Assembly (NCBI GenBank): GCA_964392245.1
Contig: CAYMOX010000009.1
Location: forward strand, 1 to 64,000
Reading direction: 5' to 3'
DNA: 64,000 nt
Source: JAAUUJ01 sp964392245
Lineage (GTDB): Bacteria; Cyanobacteriota; Cyanobacteriia; Thermostichales; Thermostichaceae
Shown here: piece after piece, positions 1 through 9,366 of the stretch
Position numbering within the stretch: position 1 is the first letter of the stretch
Layout: every line of letters starts with the position of its first letter
Notes under the pieces: model-generated
What the model saw: the letters and a program-made list of their open reading frames with translations, nothing else
Databases searched by the model: none
What the model was told of the DNA's origin: nothing
Position numbers and translations under genes: made by a program

Positions 1-1609
1 CTTCAGTCTGGGTAGCTGTGGGGGGAAGAGAGGCCGTAATGCTGGGGGCTGGGGCCGGAGCTACGGTGGGGCTTGAGGCTGGAGTAGTACTGGCCACGGG
101 TTGGGGACGCGAGCCGGGGATGAGCAGATCCTGACCAATGCGCAGACGGTTGGGATTCACCTCGGGGTTCGCCGCCAGGATCCGACTCTGGGGGATACGG
201 TAGCGGATCGCGAGGGCTTCAATGGTGTCTCCAGCAGTGATGGTGTGGGGAAAGGCTTCGGGAGACGGGGTGGGGCGGGGTTGCGGTTGCTCTGCGGGGG
301 TGGGGATGCGCAACTCCTGCCCAAGGCGTAACCAGTGGGGATTGCTGAGCTGATTTGCCTCAATAATGGCTTGTTGGGAAACCTGATAACGCCAGGCCAG
401 GGCTTCAATCGTATCGCCAGGGCTGATCGTGTGGGTCGTGGATCGTTCCAGATCAAGGCCCGGTTGAGGTTGGGGAAGTGAGGATGAGGAGTTGGGAGCG
501 GGAATCCGCAGTTCTTGCCCCAGACTGAGCCAGTGGGGATTGCGCAGGCGATTGGTGCGAATAATGTCCTGCTGAGAGACTCCATAGCGGGAAGCGATCC
601 CTTCGATCGTGTCTCCCTGGGCAACGGTGTGGACGCGCGGTTGCGGGGGGGCTGAGGGCTGAGGGGAGAGAGGCTCGGGTTCTGTTCCTGCTTCGGGAGG
701 AGAAACGGGATTAGCCCCCTGCTGAACCGCCATTAATTCCGCCACGTCTCCCGGGATCAGTAGCTTCTGGCCGATCTGCAGCCAGTTGGCATTGGAGAGA
801 ATGGTGGCCCGGATGATCGCCGCCTGGGAGACCCCATAACGCTGGGCAATCCCCTCCAAAGTGTCGCCCGGTTGCACCCGAATGATGATCCCTGACTGAC
901 TGGGAACATCCAGAATCTGGCCTGCTTCCAGAGAGGTCTGGGCGGTAATGCCATTGGAGACCGCGATAGCTGCAGCATCCACCTGGTACATGCGGGTCAA
1001 TTTCCAGAGCGTCTCGCCCTCCTGGACCTCATGGCGCAGGATCCCCTGTTGATTCAGTTCCGTGGGCAGTGCCCCCGCCTCCAGCGCCGCCAGGGCTCGT
1101 TCCTTTTTCAGCTCATAGTTTTGCTGCAGGACCAGGCTCAGAGTCTGGGAAGAGGGAGGGATCATTTCCAGCGGTTGCCGCTGTCGGTGTTGCATCCAGA
1201 GCACCCCTGCTAATCCCAGGAGCATCACCATGCCTGCCATCAGCGTCGCAGAAGACTGGGGGGGCACGGGTGGATGATGTCTGGGCTCTCGCGGAAGGGG
1301 GTTGAGTTGAAATTCCAGGCGGCGGCGTTGCCGTTGTTGCCACCGGAGCACTCCCGTCAGACTCAGGGAAAGGGTCAGACCCACCGGACCAGGCTTCAGA
1401 TCCTCCTGCAGGTCCGGGCTGGCATCAGCAGATTCATCGGCAGGGACGTCGAGATCGGGTGGGTCCGGCAGAATAGATGAGGGCAGGAGCAACTGCTGTT
1501 CGCTGCCAGAAGGGGAAGAGGCAGGTTGAGTAGGGGGGATATCAGCGTTCACGGCTACGCTGGACCCGGATAGCCGTCCTGTGGACGGACCGATGGTTGT
1601 CGGTTTCAA
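1..1609 (-). CDS. LysM-repeat envelope protein, C-terminus beyond window (probable M23-type cell-wall protein)
   Basis: This open frame runs from a TTG start at 1609 off the left edge without a stop (about 536 codons). I chose the TTG because AGGAG lies just upstream; no better start precedes it. The N-terminus is Pro/Ser-rich and acidic. A single hydrophobic segment (around TLMAGMVMLLGLAGVLWM) follows, then at least five LysM units of the form 'HTV.QGDT...IA.RYGVSQ..I...N.L.NPHWL..GQ.L.IP', spaced by Pro/Ser linkers. LysM binds N-acetylglucosamine in peptidoglycan, so the repeats probably lie in the periplasm with the N-terminus in the cytoplasm. In cyanobacteria this architecture often ends in an M23 endopeptidase domain; that part lies outside the window and is inference. 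Several long antisense and shifted frames here are shadows of this gene. Confidence 0.85.
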   Translation of the reverse strand, partial: MKPTTIGPSTGRLSGSSVAVNADIPPTQPASSPSGSEQQLLLPSSILPDPPDLDVPADESADASPDLQEDLKPGPVGLTLSLSLTGVLRWQQRQRRRLEFQLNPLPREPRHHPPVPPQSSATLMAGMVMLLGLAGVLWMQHRQRQPLEMIPPSSQTLSLVLQQNYELKKERALAALEAGALPTELNQQGILRHEVQEGETLWKLTRMYQVDAAAIAVSNGITAQTSLEAGQILDVPSQSGIIIRVQPGDTLEGIAQRYGVSQAAIIRATILSNANWLQIGQKLLIPGDVAELMAVQQGANPVSPPEAGTEPEPLSPQPSAPPQPRVHTVAQGDTIEGIASRYGVSQQDIIRTNRLRNPHWLSLGQELRIPAPNSSSSLPQPQPGLDLERSTTHTISPGDTIEALAWRYQVSQQAIIEANQLSNPHWLRLGQELRIPTPAEQPQPRPTPSPEAFPHTITAGDTIEALAIRYRIPQSRILAANPEVNPNRLRIGQDLLIPGSRPQPVASTTPASSPTVAPAPAPSITASLPPTATQTE

Positions 1610-2010
1610 ACGCTTCTCCTCACATCAACAGGAAACAATGGGCGCAAAGGAGTGAATCCAAAAAAGTGCTCTCCATCAGCTCTGGCAGATCTTGAATCGG
1701 ATTCTGCTGGGTTTTCTCATCGCTCTCTGGTCTCACACCTAAAGCAGGGCTGTAGCCAGGCACTGGATCGGGGCAGATGCACTCGGATAAGGTTACCCTA
1801 GTTAACAATTTCAGACAAGTTACTCAACATGCAGCCAGGTGTTCGGACCTGTGTAAGGACTGGATCCGTGCCCCCTCAGGGGATTCTGGTTTCTGGGGTT
1901 GCAGGTATGATCCCTAACCACGGTGACATCTTGTAGGATTGGAAACCATGGTCTGAAAAAATGGATGAAAGACTGTCCCTTTCGCCGCGCTTGATCTCAG
2001 GGTTCCACCC
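1610..2010. other. Intergenic, divergent LysM gene / cysS
   Basis: About 400 bases between the divergent LysM gene and cysS. It should hold both promoters. I see no convincing RNA gene, repeat or coding remnant; the short antisense frame at 1620..1808 has no recognisable features. Confidence 0.5.
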
Positions 2011-3462
2011 ATGCCCCTTCGTCTCTACAACACGCTGTCCCGCCGGAAGGAAATTTTTGAGCCCCTTGCCGACTCAGGTTCTGAGCCAGGGCCAAGGGTA
2101 AGTATCTATGTCTGTGGTGTTACGGTGTACGACTTCTGTCATCTGGGACATGCCCGTACTTACACGGTGTGGGATACGTTGAGGCGTTATCTTTCCTGGT
2201 TAGGCTATTCAGTATTCTACGTACAGAATTTTACGGATGTGGATGACAAAATTATCCAACGAGCAACTGCAGAAGGTCTCTCGATCCAGGAGATTACCGA
2301 GCGATACATCGCCGCCTATTTTGAAGACATGGATCGGCTCAATATTCTGCGAGCAGATGCCTATCCCCGCGCCACTCAGTATCTCCCAGCCATGATTGAT
2401 CTGATCCAGGCACTGGAGCTCCATCACTTTGCCTATCGGGTTCAACGCCAATCGAAAGGTGCAGAGGATGTGTACTACGCGGTGCGACAGTTTCCCCCCT
2501 ACGGAAAGCTCTCGGGCCGGAAATTGGAAGATCTGCAGGCGGGGGCCAGTGGTCGTGTGGAGCAGGAGGCTGGCAAGCAGGATCCCTTTGACTTTGCCCT
2601 CTGGAAGGCAGCAGCGGCGGATGAGCCTGGCTTTGATTCCCCCTGGGGGCGGGGTCGGCCCGGATGGCACATTGAATGCTCGGCGATGGTGAAGGCGACG
2701 CTGGGGGATCAGATTGATATTCATGCCGGGGGAGCGGATCTGATCTTTCCCCATCACGAAAATGAGATTGCCCAGTCGGAGGCTCTAACCCGGTGCTCTC
2801 TTGCTCGCTACTGGCTGCACAATGGGTTCCTCAATATTCAGGGGGAAAAGATGTCCAAGTCCCTGGGCAACTTCACCACCCTCAGGGATGCCCTGCAGCA
2901 GTGGGATCCGATGGTCCTGCGGCTGTTTTTTCTGCAGACCCACTATCGCAGTCCCATTGATCTGACCGAAACAGGGCTGGAAGGGGCGCGCAACGGCTGG
3001 CAGACCCTCAGTAAAGGGATCCAGGCTGCTCAAGGCTTTCTGAAAGCGGACATCGAGGCTGATCCAGAGATGCTCCAGAGTTTTCAGGAGGCCATGGATG
3101 ATGATCTGGGCACGCCCTCGGCGCTGGCACTGGCTTTTGAACTGGCGAAGGAGCTGATTCGCGAGCAGAATGTGCAGATCCATCAAGGACAACCGGACCT
3201 GGAGGCTCATATTCTGGCCAGTCACAGTCGAGCGTTGCTGGAGATCACTGGCACTCTGGGTTTAGAGGTGGACGTGGTGCCGGAATTGGCCGCAGAACCT
3301 GAACTGCCGGATGCAGAGATCGAGGCCAAAATAGAAGCCCGCACCCTGGCGAAAAAGGCAAAAAACTTTGGGGAAGCGGATCGGATTCGGGATGAATTGC
3401 GGCAGCAGGGAATTCAACTGATTGATCAACCGGGGGGGATCACCCGCTGGATCCGTGAATAA
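2011..3462 (+). CDS. cysS: Cysteinyl-tRNA synthetase
   Basis: This class I aminoacyl-tRNA synthetase charges tRNA-Cys in the cytoplasm. The 483-residue product has the full family length. The N-terminal CGVTVYDFCHLGHART segment carries the zinc-ligand Cys and the HIGH-type signature (HLGH). The middle region has the zinc/cysteine-binding GWHIECSAM motif and the HHENEIAQ segment. EKMSKSLGN is the KMSKS loop. The C-terminal region ends in the usual DALR-like and anticodon-binding part (AKNFGEADRIRDEL). The ATG at 2011 is preceded by AGGG at good spacing. The downstream phosphoesterase gene is convergent, 24 bases away, so cysS appears monocistronic. Confidence 0.97.
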   Translation: MPLRLYNTLSRRKEIFEPLADSGSEPGPRVSIYVCGVTVYDFCHLGHARTYTVWDTLRRYLSWLGYSVFYVQNFTDVDDKIIQRATAEGLSIQEITERYIAAYFEDMDRLNILRADAYPRATQYLPAMIDLIQALELHHFAYRVQRQSKGAEDVYYAVRQFPPYGKLSGRKLEDLQAGASGRVEQEAGKQDPFDFALWKAAAADEPGFDSPWGRGRPGWHIECSAMVKATLGDQIDIHAGGADLIFPHHENEIAQSEALTRCSLARYWLHNGFLNIQGEKMSKSLGNFTTLRDALQQWDPMVLRLFFLQTHYRSPIDLTETGLEGARNGWQTLSKGIQAAQGFLKADIEADPEMLQSFQEAMDDDLGTPSALALAFELAKELIREQNVQIHQGQPDLEAHILASHSRALLEITGTLGLEVDVVPELAAEPELPDAEIEAKIEARTLAKKAKNFGEADRIRDELRQQGIQLIDQPGGITRWIRE

Positions 3463-3486
3463 AGACGCCTCCCTGGAGATCAACTT

Positions 3487-4404
3487 CTAATCCACGGCAC
3501 TGGGTTCAAAACGAAACACATTCTCTGAGTTCGGTTCCACGTGAACGTAAACGACTCCCAGATCAGGCGACCCAAACACCTCCAGCCGGGTAAAGTTGGC
3601 CACCGTCTTTCCCTGGTGTTGCATGGATTTATCGACTTTGTGCTGATGGGTATCTCCATGGATCAGGAGTACAGGTTTCCCAAAGGCCACAGTTGCTTCA
3701 ATTAAGGATTTGCGAAAGTCATCAAAGCCGGTGGGATTCCAGGGCACAGCAGCAAAATCAAGATTGGCATGGGTGATCACCACGACGGCTTGTGCTTCCT
3801 CTTGAGTCGCTCGCTCAAAGGTTTCTTCTAACCAGACTAAATTGGCCTGATTACGGGCAAGAAACTCTTCGGTGGCCTGCGGATCACTCCAGAGATTATT
3901 GTTGGTCCCCACATTGTGGAAGGTGGCAAAGTGAATCCCATCTTGCTGCCAGCGGGCATTTTCGGAGTACTGTGCGTATGCAGAATCTGCACTCTGGCGC
4001 TCTACAAGCAACACCTCCTGACCCAGGGTGGTATCTCTGCTGTAGATCAGGGACCGCAACAGATTTAGTCGCTCCACGGAATCCTGCCCCAGGAACGCAC
4101 AATCAGTCCAGTCATTATCTCCAGGGGTAAAGATCGCTGGATGCTGAAACTGATCCAGGGTTGACACCACTCGCTGGTAATAGTCATCGGGACAGGGATC
4201 CCCGCCTCCCTTAAATTCGCCAATGTGAATCGTAAAATGGGGCTGTCGCGAGTTAATTTGGGTGATCAGATCCTCGATTCGCTGAACGCCTGCATCAGAG
4301 ATATCCTGGGTATCCCCCAGAGTTGCAAACATGAATGAATCCGCCCGAGCTGATAGTGTAAAACAGCACAAGAGAGAAAGAGAGAGAGGCAGACTGCGCA
4401 GCAT
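3487..4404 (-). CDS. Secreted calcineurin-like metallophosphoesterase
   Basis: This 305-residue protein has a signal peptide (MLRSLPLSLSLLCCFTLSARA) and so is probably periplasmic. Metallophosphoesterase-like motifs follow in order: an N-terminal TLGDTQD, HIGEF, PGDNDW (GDN(D/H)-type), VVITHANLD and IHGDTHQHKVD (the final GxH-type motif). The first motif reads GDTQD rather than the usual DxH, so metal binding at that site may differ. AGGA lies nine bases before the ATG. It is a phosphomonoesterase or phosphodiesterase of unknown substrate. It stands alone, convergent with cysS. Confidence 0.75.
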   Translation of the reverse strand: MLRSLPLSLSLLCCFTLSARADSFMFATLGDTQDISDAGVQRIEDLITQINSRQPHFTIHIGEFKGGGDPCPDDYYQRVVSTLDQFQHPAIFTPGDNDWTDCAFLGQDSVERLNLLRSLIYSRDTTLGQEVLLVERQSADSAYAQYSENARWQQDGIHFATFHNVGTNNNLWSDPQATEEFLARNQANLVWLEETFERATQEEAQAVVVITHANLDFAAVPWNPTGFDDFRKSLIEATVAFGKPVLLIHGDTHQHKVDKSMQHQGKTVANFTRLEVFGSPDLGVVYVHVEPNSENVFRFEPSAVD

Positions 4405-5024
4405 GATCGATTTCCTATGGAGAGACGGACACTTCAGATTTACTCCTAGAAGGGGTTGGTGACCTCATCACCGTAATCGTAGAGCTGCTTGACATCACAT
4501 CGTCCATGTTCTTGGCGCAAACAGATTCTTGAGACACTGCACAGTTTGCATAGTAGGCACCGTTCACTAGCTTCTCTTCAGGCATTACAGCACGGCGTAT
4601 TCATGTCCCCGGCATTGTTGATAAGGCAGTCAATGCTGTCATAACTCATCTTGATGCTTCATTTTTGAGTTGGCGATTACCAAAACAGATGGATAGAGAT
4701 AAGCTTTCGGTTGAAGACTAACACAATTTAGCTTAAAGGTTGAGCGTGCCAGTCGATAAAAAAACGTCAAACAACATAGCAGATTGATCAGGAGATCTGG
4801 TGCAGTGACAGTGCCGTCCACAGCTTCACGCATACTCTGCTCAGTTTTCTCGCTCTACCCGAAAATGGGGCTGGATCAGCCTATGGCGAGATCCTCAAGG
4901 AAATCCATGTGCTGGATCTGCCTCCTGAGGATCCGCCATCATCTTCCTGCCAATGCTGTTGCTGCTAGATTTGGGAGTTTTCAAAGGTCAATCTCCCGAG
5001 AATGAAAGCCGCAATTCTCCTTGA
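4405..5024. other. Degraded intergenic stretch with dehydrogenase scraps
   Basis: A 620-base gap with no intact gene. It holds a short minus-strand fragment resembling a short-chain dehydrogenase and, at its right end, a plus-strand start resembling a zinc alcohol dehydrogenase (listed separately). The rest has stops in all frames and looks like decayed sequence. The two small frames at 4639..4833 (-) and 4784..5005 (+) have no recognisable features. Confidence 0.5.
4578..4649 (-). pseudogene. Fragment resembling a short-chain dehydrogenase
   Basis: The minus strand reads MSYDSIDCLINNAGDMNTP, then four more residues and a stop. 'IDCLINNAG.MNTP' is typical of the SDR active-site-proximal NNAG segment. 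No Rossmann start precedes it and no YxxxK follows, so it is at most a relic. The match is short and could be coincidental. Confidence 0.35.
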
Positions 5025-5034
5025 TCAATTAAGG
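5002..5034 (+). pseudogene. Fragment resembling the N-terminus of a zinc alcohol dehydrogenase
   Basis: ATG at 5002 starts MKAAILLDQLR, close to the MKAAIL-type N-terminus of class III and zinc-dependent alcohol dehydrogenases. After about 11 codons the similarity stops where the convergent DUF1400 gene begins. This suggests that a rearrangement truncated the gene. Very short, hence low confidence. Confidence 0.3.
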
Positions 5035-6734
5035 GTTGGGGGTAATGCACCTGGAGGAAGGGAACCGGTCATGTGCAGAGGAAATCGCTCCGGACTAGTC
5101 TCCACAAGAAACTTGGAACTGAGAAGGGGCTTGAGTTCCTCATTGCCAGCCACATAAACCTGTGACGTCACTAAAAATAAAGCTTTCACAGTTGAACGAA
5201 GTTCTTGACGAGCAATCTCGAAATCCTCTTCGGATTCATCAACAGAGTAAAAGGCACGATTGATCAGGGTTGTAATCTCTCGATTGTGGGAAAAACGATC
5301 GGCAACTACCAGATATTTATTGGGGGTGGTCAGCCAGGTGAACGGTTCCGCTTGTTCCCTGAGAATCGGGGCAGCAAAATCTGTGACCCCTCCCATGATC
5401 ATCACTGGGGTTTGAATCCGACTCATACCGGATTGACCAAAGAGATTACTGACGGGGTTGACAGCGATGACTAAGGAAACTCGATCATCCTTCAGTTCAC
5501 CATCAGACAATAATTGAATCGACTCTGGAGACTCCTGAAGTTCACGGATGCGACAGGTTAACAGTAGAGCCAGACCAACATCAATCGATGTGTCAAGACG
5601 ACAGAGTTGATTGACCCGATCAAAGTCAACAGTTGCGCCTGCCAGAGTTAGTGCTGTTGTTCCCCCAAACGAATGACCCAATACACCTACTTTCGAAAGA
5701 TTGAGTTTACCTGTGAATTCAATAGCATTCATTCGTTCCAATTCATCGAGTAGAAAGGATATATCACGGGGTCGATCAACAAATTCACTGACTTGAAAAA
5801 GCTCATGCTTTAACCATCGCCTTACTGCTAACTGCTGATTTCTGTCACTACCAATATGCTGTGGAAAAGCCACGACAAATCCGTGCGAGGCCAGGTGTTC
5901 TCCAAACTCTGCAAAAAGCTCCCGGGAGCCCCCCAATCCATGCGAGAAGACCAGAACGGAGAGTTCACCTTGAACGGCATTGAGATCCTCAGGTCTATAG
6001 AGATCTACAGGAAAAGTTCTGTTGCGAGCTGGATCTTGCAGGATCAAAGGTTTCATCATCACTGTGTATGGACCTGCTTCTCCCAGAGAACGTGCGGATT
6101 CAAGATCAGCACTTAAAGTTGATTGAGCTGCGTCTGCCTGAGAGGCTTCTTTGACAATGTTGAGGAAGGAGTCAATATCAGCGATGGTTCTTCTAACCTC
6201 ACGGTAATGGGCAAGAATGAGTCTAAGATCGAGACGGAGAGCTGCAGTGGGGAAGGCCTGCAAAAAGGATAATAGTGAAATTCCCTCTGGCTGAGATGCA
6301 GCCACAACTAGGGCTCCACGGATCGCTCTCGCTCCATTTTCTCTGGAATTAGTCTGGATGAATTGCCCTGTGTAGCGCAACATGGCCTCGCCCTCAGGGG
6401 TATGTAAAAGCTGAGAGAATTCACTTGAATTGATCTCCCGAGAAGCCGTGAGGGCCGTGCGCAGCTCTTCCCGAATCTCAGGAGTAACTCCCCTCAAATA
6501 CCACCGCAGGGATTCGTCGATCGTGCCATCTTCTGCAAAGGCTTCCAGAGAGGACACAGGAATAGAACGGCCCACAAAACCAAATTGCATGGCTATTCTC
6601 TGAGTGGCTTTGGCGCTATCCTCTTTTAGGGGAGAGAATAAAGATCCTAAGCACAGCATCATAGCAATCGACAACTTTGAGAATGTATGTCCATGCTTGA
6701 CACTCATGAAATCAACCCTTGAGGAATAATGCAT
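5025..6734 (-). CDS. DUF1400 alpha/beta hydrolase, exported
   Basis: A 569-residue protein. Residues 20-45 form a signal-like hydrophobic segment. Residues 45-170 match the cyanobacterial DUF1400 domain (RIAMQFGFVGRSIPVSSLEAFAEDG). Residues 220-540 form an alpha/beta-hydrolase domain of the PAF-acetylhydrolase/PET-hydrolase type: oxyanion-hole segment VFSHGLGGSRELF, nucleophile elbow GHSFGG with Ser355, a probable acid in TDFAAP and the catalytic His in RFSHNREI. It is probably a serine esterase or lipase in the periplasm; the substrate is unknown. The start at 6734 has GGAG seven bases upstream; an in-frame ATG nine codons later is an alternative. Confidence 0.85.
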   Translation of the reverse strand: MHYSSRVDFMSVKHGHTFSKLSIAMMLCLGSLFSPLKEDSAKATQRIAMQFGFVGRSIPVSSLEAFAEDGTIDESLRWYLRGVTPEIREELRTALTASREINSSEFSQLLHTPEGEAMLRYTGQFIQTNSRENGARAIRGALVVAASQPEGISLLSFLQAFPTAALRLDLRLILAHYREVRRTIADIDSFLNIVKEASQADAAQSTLSADLESARSLGEAGPYTVMMKPLILQDPARNRTFPVDLYRPEDLNAVQGELSVLVFSHGLGGSRELFAEFGEHLASHGFVVAFPQHIGSDRNQQLAVRRWLKHELFQVSEFVDRPRDISFLLDELERMNAIEFTGKLNLSKVGVLGHSFGGTTALTLAGATVDFDRVNQLCRLDTSIDVGLALLLTCRIRELQESPESIQLLSDGELKDDRVSLVIAVNPVSNLFGQSGMSRIQTPVMIMGGVTDFAAPILREQAEPFTWLTTPNKYLVVADRFSHNREITTLINRAFYSVDESEEDFEIARQELRSTVKALFLVTSQVYVAGNEELKPLLSSKFLVETSPERFPLHMTGSLPPGALPPTLN

Positions 6735-7121
6735 GCATCAGCTCCACTTAGTCGAATGAGAAAGTATTAGCGCTTCTGTTTCTTGATTTAACGTTGATAA
6801 TTTTGGATCCCTAAAGCTTCGATAGAGATCTCATGTTTTCCTGTGGGCTCCTGTTCATGATTCGGTCGATCAGGAACTATCCAAATTCGGTCCTGTGGGA
6901 ATCACTTTTCATGTATGCTTAGTGGGTTTTACTTTGAGTTCCTCACCTGCCCCTCCTGAGAGAAATTATAAGCTGGAAATAAAAATCTGATAACATGATC
7001 CTACCCATCTTTCACTTCAAGCGTAAAGAACGACAACAATTTCCTTGATGCCAGCCTCCAGGGATAGTAATCATGCTTTTTGTCTATAACATTTTAGCAG
7101 CGCAGAATGACTGGCTTTGCA
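6735..7121. other. Intergenic
   Basis: About 390 AT-richer bases between two same-strand genes. They probably contain the promoter of the DUF1400 gene and the 3' region of the MscS gene. No RNA, repeat or coding relic was recognised. Confidence 0.45.
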
Positions 7122-8729
7122 TCAGGACTGATAAGGATCTTTAGGAATCGTTATTTCATTTCCATCTCTCAAGGCAAGGTAGTGAGGTGACATGATCTCA
7201 ATCCCAAACTCTACACAACAATCCTGAATCATCTGATTCAATTTAGACTTCACTTCAGGGATCCTTGCTCCTTCTGATAGATAGACATTTAATTCATAAC
7301 TGACATAAAAGTCATTGAGTGCAGTCTGAAGAACAAATGGGCTGGGATTATCGGCTACTCCAGAGGTTAGTGATGCAGCCTTTAAGAGTGCCTTGTGAAC
7401 CTTTCTCCATGGCAAATCATATCCGAGAGTAATTGATACATCAATAATCAAAGGCTGTTTCACTTCTTTAACTGCAATACTATAGTTTGAGATCTCACCA
7501 CTTAAGACCATGGCATTGGGTAGGGTTACAAAGACATTCTTGATAGTTCGTAGCCGTGTTACTAACAGTGTTTTTTCGACAACAAAGCCCACAGTTTGGT
7601 TGATTTGAATGAGATCACCCACCTCAAAAGCTCGTGAGTATATCAAGACAACACCAGCCACAACATTAGCAACAACTGCTGTAGATCCAAGGGAGACAAG
7701 AAAGCCAAAAAAGAGAGAAACACCCCGAAAGGCATCAGAGTTAAACCCAGGAAGAAGCGGGATTAATAAAGTTACAGTTAATGCAATTAAGAGGACGGTC
7801 ATGAGTTTATCAGTTGGGATAGCCCATTCTCGATAGAACCCGTGCAGAGTGATATGTCCTGCTCCAATCTGACGAAAAAGAAAATGATTCAGTCGAATTG
7901 CACTTTGCGATAAAAATAAAATAATCAGAATTAGAAAAAGGTCCGGGAGGTAATCTAAAAAACCATTTAAGCCCGTTAAGATTGTAGACTGAGTTGAGCT
8001 CAAAATCTGGGCGCCATACTGTCGTGTCCATGGAAAAAGGCTGAGTACGCGAGGCAGGCAAATAAGAAGTAGGATTAGCGTCAAGATTAAACGTGAGCCC
8101 CGTAGTAATTGAGAGGTTAAAGGGTAAACCTGATCAGCAGGGATCAGTTCACCTGAGCCCAGACGTAAACTTAAAGTCCCTGATTCACGGAGCCTTTCCA
8201 GACTTGAGTGTAATTTTCTGAATACTCGGTCCTCTAGCCATAATAATATGGCCGCAATCAGTGAATAGAGAGTTGCAATCCCAGCATTTTTGAGAAGTCG
8301 TAGGGGTTCACGATCTCTTCGGTAGCGAATAATAGCTTCCTGAATAATTTGCAGACGCTCTTGAGCGATTCCCTGCCGAGAAAAGCCAATTTCTTGGGCC
8401 TCACCCTCAGTTACAAATGTAATGGAGCGGTCGTTAAGGAAAATACCGGTTGCATTCGGATCGGGTTCGGATAGCACAATCTCATCGACATCAATGGATC
8501 GATCAGCTGCGATCTCTTTAATGCGCCGGGTTGCTTGCTGGGCACGAAGCTCAGGACCTACAGTCCCAATGCCTGTGGGGAACCCAAACAGGATCTCTCC
8601 ATCTAAAACAACATATCCATAATCCGGATTCGTTTGCTTTTCGTTTGCTATTTCAGACTGAGCATCTGCAACCTGGGAAAATCCAAGTAACATCAACACT
8701 ATCAAAAAGAATGACAGACACTTCTTCAT
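7122..8729 (-). CDS. MscS-family mechanosensitive channel
   Basis: A pressure- or tension-gated channel of the inner membrane. From ATG 8729 the product starts MKKCLSFFLIVLMLLGFSQVADAQ, a clear signal peptide. An upstream GTG at 8759 would overlap the preceding gene, so I prefer the ATG. A periplasmic region of about 110 residues is followed by several membrane segments, a TM3-like helix (FFGFLVSLGSTAVVANVVAG) and the MscS beta domain (VGDLIQINQTVGFV, LPNAMVLSGEISNYS), then the C-terminal alpha/beta domain. At 535 residues it is longer than E. coli MscS, as in other cyanobacterial homologues with periplasmic extensions. It lies 13 bases downstream of the SLH gene and probably shares its transcript. 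Confidence 0.88.
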   Translation of the reverse strand: MKKCLSFFLIVLMLLGFSQVADAQSEIANEKQTNPDYGYVVLDGEILFGFPTGIGTVGPELRAQQATRRIKEIAADRSIDVDEIVLSEPDPNATGIFLNDRSITFVTEGEAQEIGFSRQGIAQERLQIIQEAIIRYRRDREPLRLLKNAGIATLYSLIAAILLWLEDRVFRKLHSSLERLRESGTLSLRLGSGELIPADQVYPLTSQLLRGSRLILTLILLLICLPRVLSLFPWTRQYGAQILSSTQSTILTGLNGFLDYLPDLFLILIILFLSQSAIRLNHFLFRQIGAGHITLHGFYREWAIPTDKLMTVLLIALTVTLLIPLLPGFNSDAFRGVSLFFGFLVSLGSTAVVANVVAGVVLIYSRAFEVGDLIQINQTVGFVVEKTLLVTRLRTIKNVFVTLPNAMVLSGEISNYSIAVKEVKQPLIIDVSITLGYDLPWRKVHKALLKAASLTSGVADNPSPFVLQTALNDFYVSYELNVYLSEGARIPEVKSKLNQMIQDCCVEFGIEIMSPHYLALRDGNEITIPKDPYQS

Positions 8730-8742
8730 CTCAAGATGCCGA

Positions 8743-9090
8743 TCAAGAATCAAACGCACCCGATCGAATCAACCCTGCCATCTTCTGCAAACAAGTGTGA
8801 AGTACAATGACAACTTCTCCCCGAGTGACTGGCTCGTCTGCTCGGAATGTATTGTCTGGGAAACCGGAGATGCATCCATACTGTTCTGTGAGTGCTTTAA
8901 CGGCTGCAAAATATGGATCTGATGGCGATAGATCCTTTAGTTGACTGACTGCTGTGATCGGTTTCATCGGTAGATCAGCATCTTCAGCTTGAGCGGGATG
9001 GCTGGCCCAGATCCATGAGCCTACAGCCAGGATTGAAAGCAGACAACCGAACAGAAAGATTGAGATTTTATAAAACCAAGACTGCGACAT
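8743..9090 (-). CDS. Small exported protein with a single SLH domain
   Basis: A 115-residue protein: an N-terminal signal or membrane segment (FYKISIFLFGCLLSILAVGSW) and one S-layer-homology domain (VSQLKDLSPSDPYFAAVKAL, then GFPDNTFRADEPVTRGE). In cyanobacteria this kind of SLH domain normally forms the N-terminus of large outer-membrane porins (SomA/OprB type), where it anchors the porin to peptidoglycan-linked polymer. Here no barrel follows: the frame stops 18 residues after the domain and MscS begins 13 bases later. It is either a stand-alone anchor working with the channel or a truncated porin; the compact intact frame favours the former. Confidence 0.7.
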   Translation of the reverse strand: MSQSWFYKISIFLFGCLLSILAVGSWIWASHPAQAEDADLPMKPITAVSQLKDLSPSDPYFAAVKALTEQYGCISGFPDNTFRADEPVTRGEVVIVLHTCLQKMAGLIRSGAFDS

Positions 9091-9187
9091 GGGGTTTCTC
9101 CAGTGTGGATGTCTTCTTTCCTAATTCAAAGACTTATTAAGAGACTAAGAAAGACTATATCTCATCCTTTGCCTTTTCTCAATCACG

Positions 9188-9327
9188 ATAGCGATCAGGC
9201 ATCAGATAGAAAGCCAATAGGTCCTGTATAGCAATCAGACATCAGATGGAAGACGCAAGCAGACTCAAGTATCTATCTCTTAAGAAGAGCAACGTTATGG
9301 ATCTCATGAATCATGCCTGACTGCTAT
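9188..9327. repeat. Three copies of a ~20-bp repeat (two direct, one inverted)
   Basis: ATAGCGATCAGGCATCAGAT at 9188..9207 recurs as ATAGCAATCAGACATCAGAT at 9228..9247. An inverted, shorter copy (ATCATGCCTGACTGCTAT) lies at 9310..9327. The inverted copy can pair with either direct copy. They sit between the SLH gene and the FGE gene, and could act as a terminator-like hairpin or as a small dispersed repeat. Confidence 0.6.
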
Positions 9328-9366
9328 AGTCCTGGTCTATGCGAAGAAACTGTGGAGAATAGTCCT

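Noticed and set aside
157..1343. Several open frames on both strands
   Set aside because: They are shifted or antisense copies of the LysM-repeat gene; only the frame from TTG 1609 gives repeated LysM domains.
8730..8759. GTG start for the MscS gene overlapping the SLH gene
   Set aside because: It places ten residues before the signal peptide; ATG 8729 gives a standard signal sequence just after the SLH stop.
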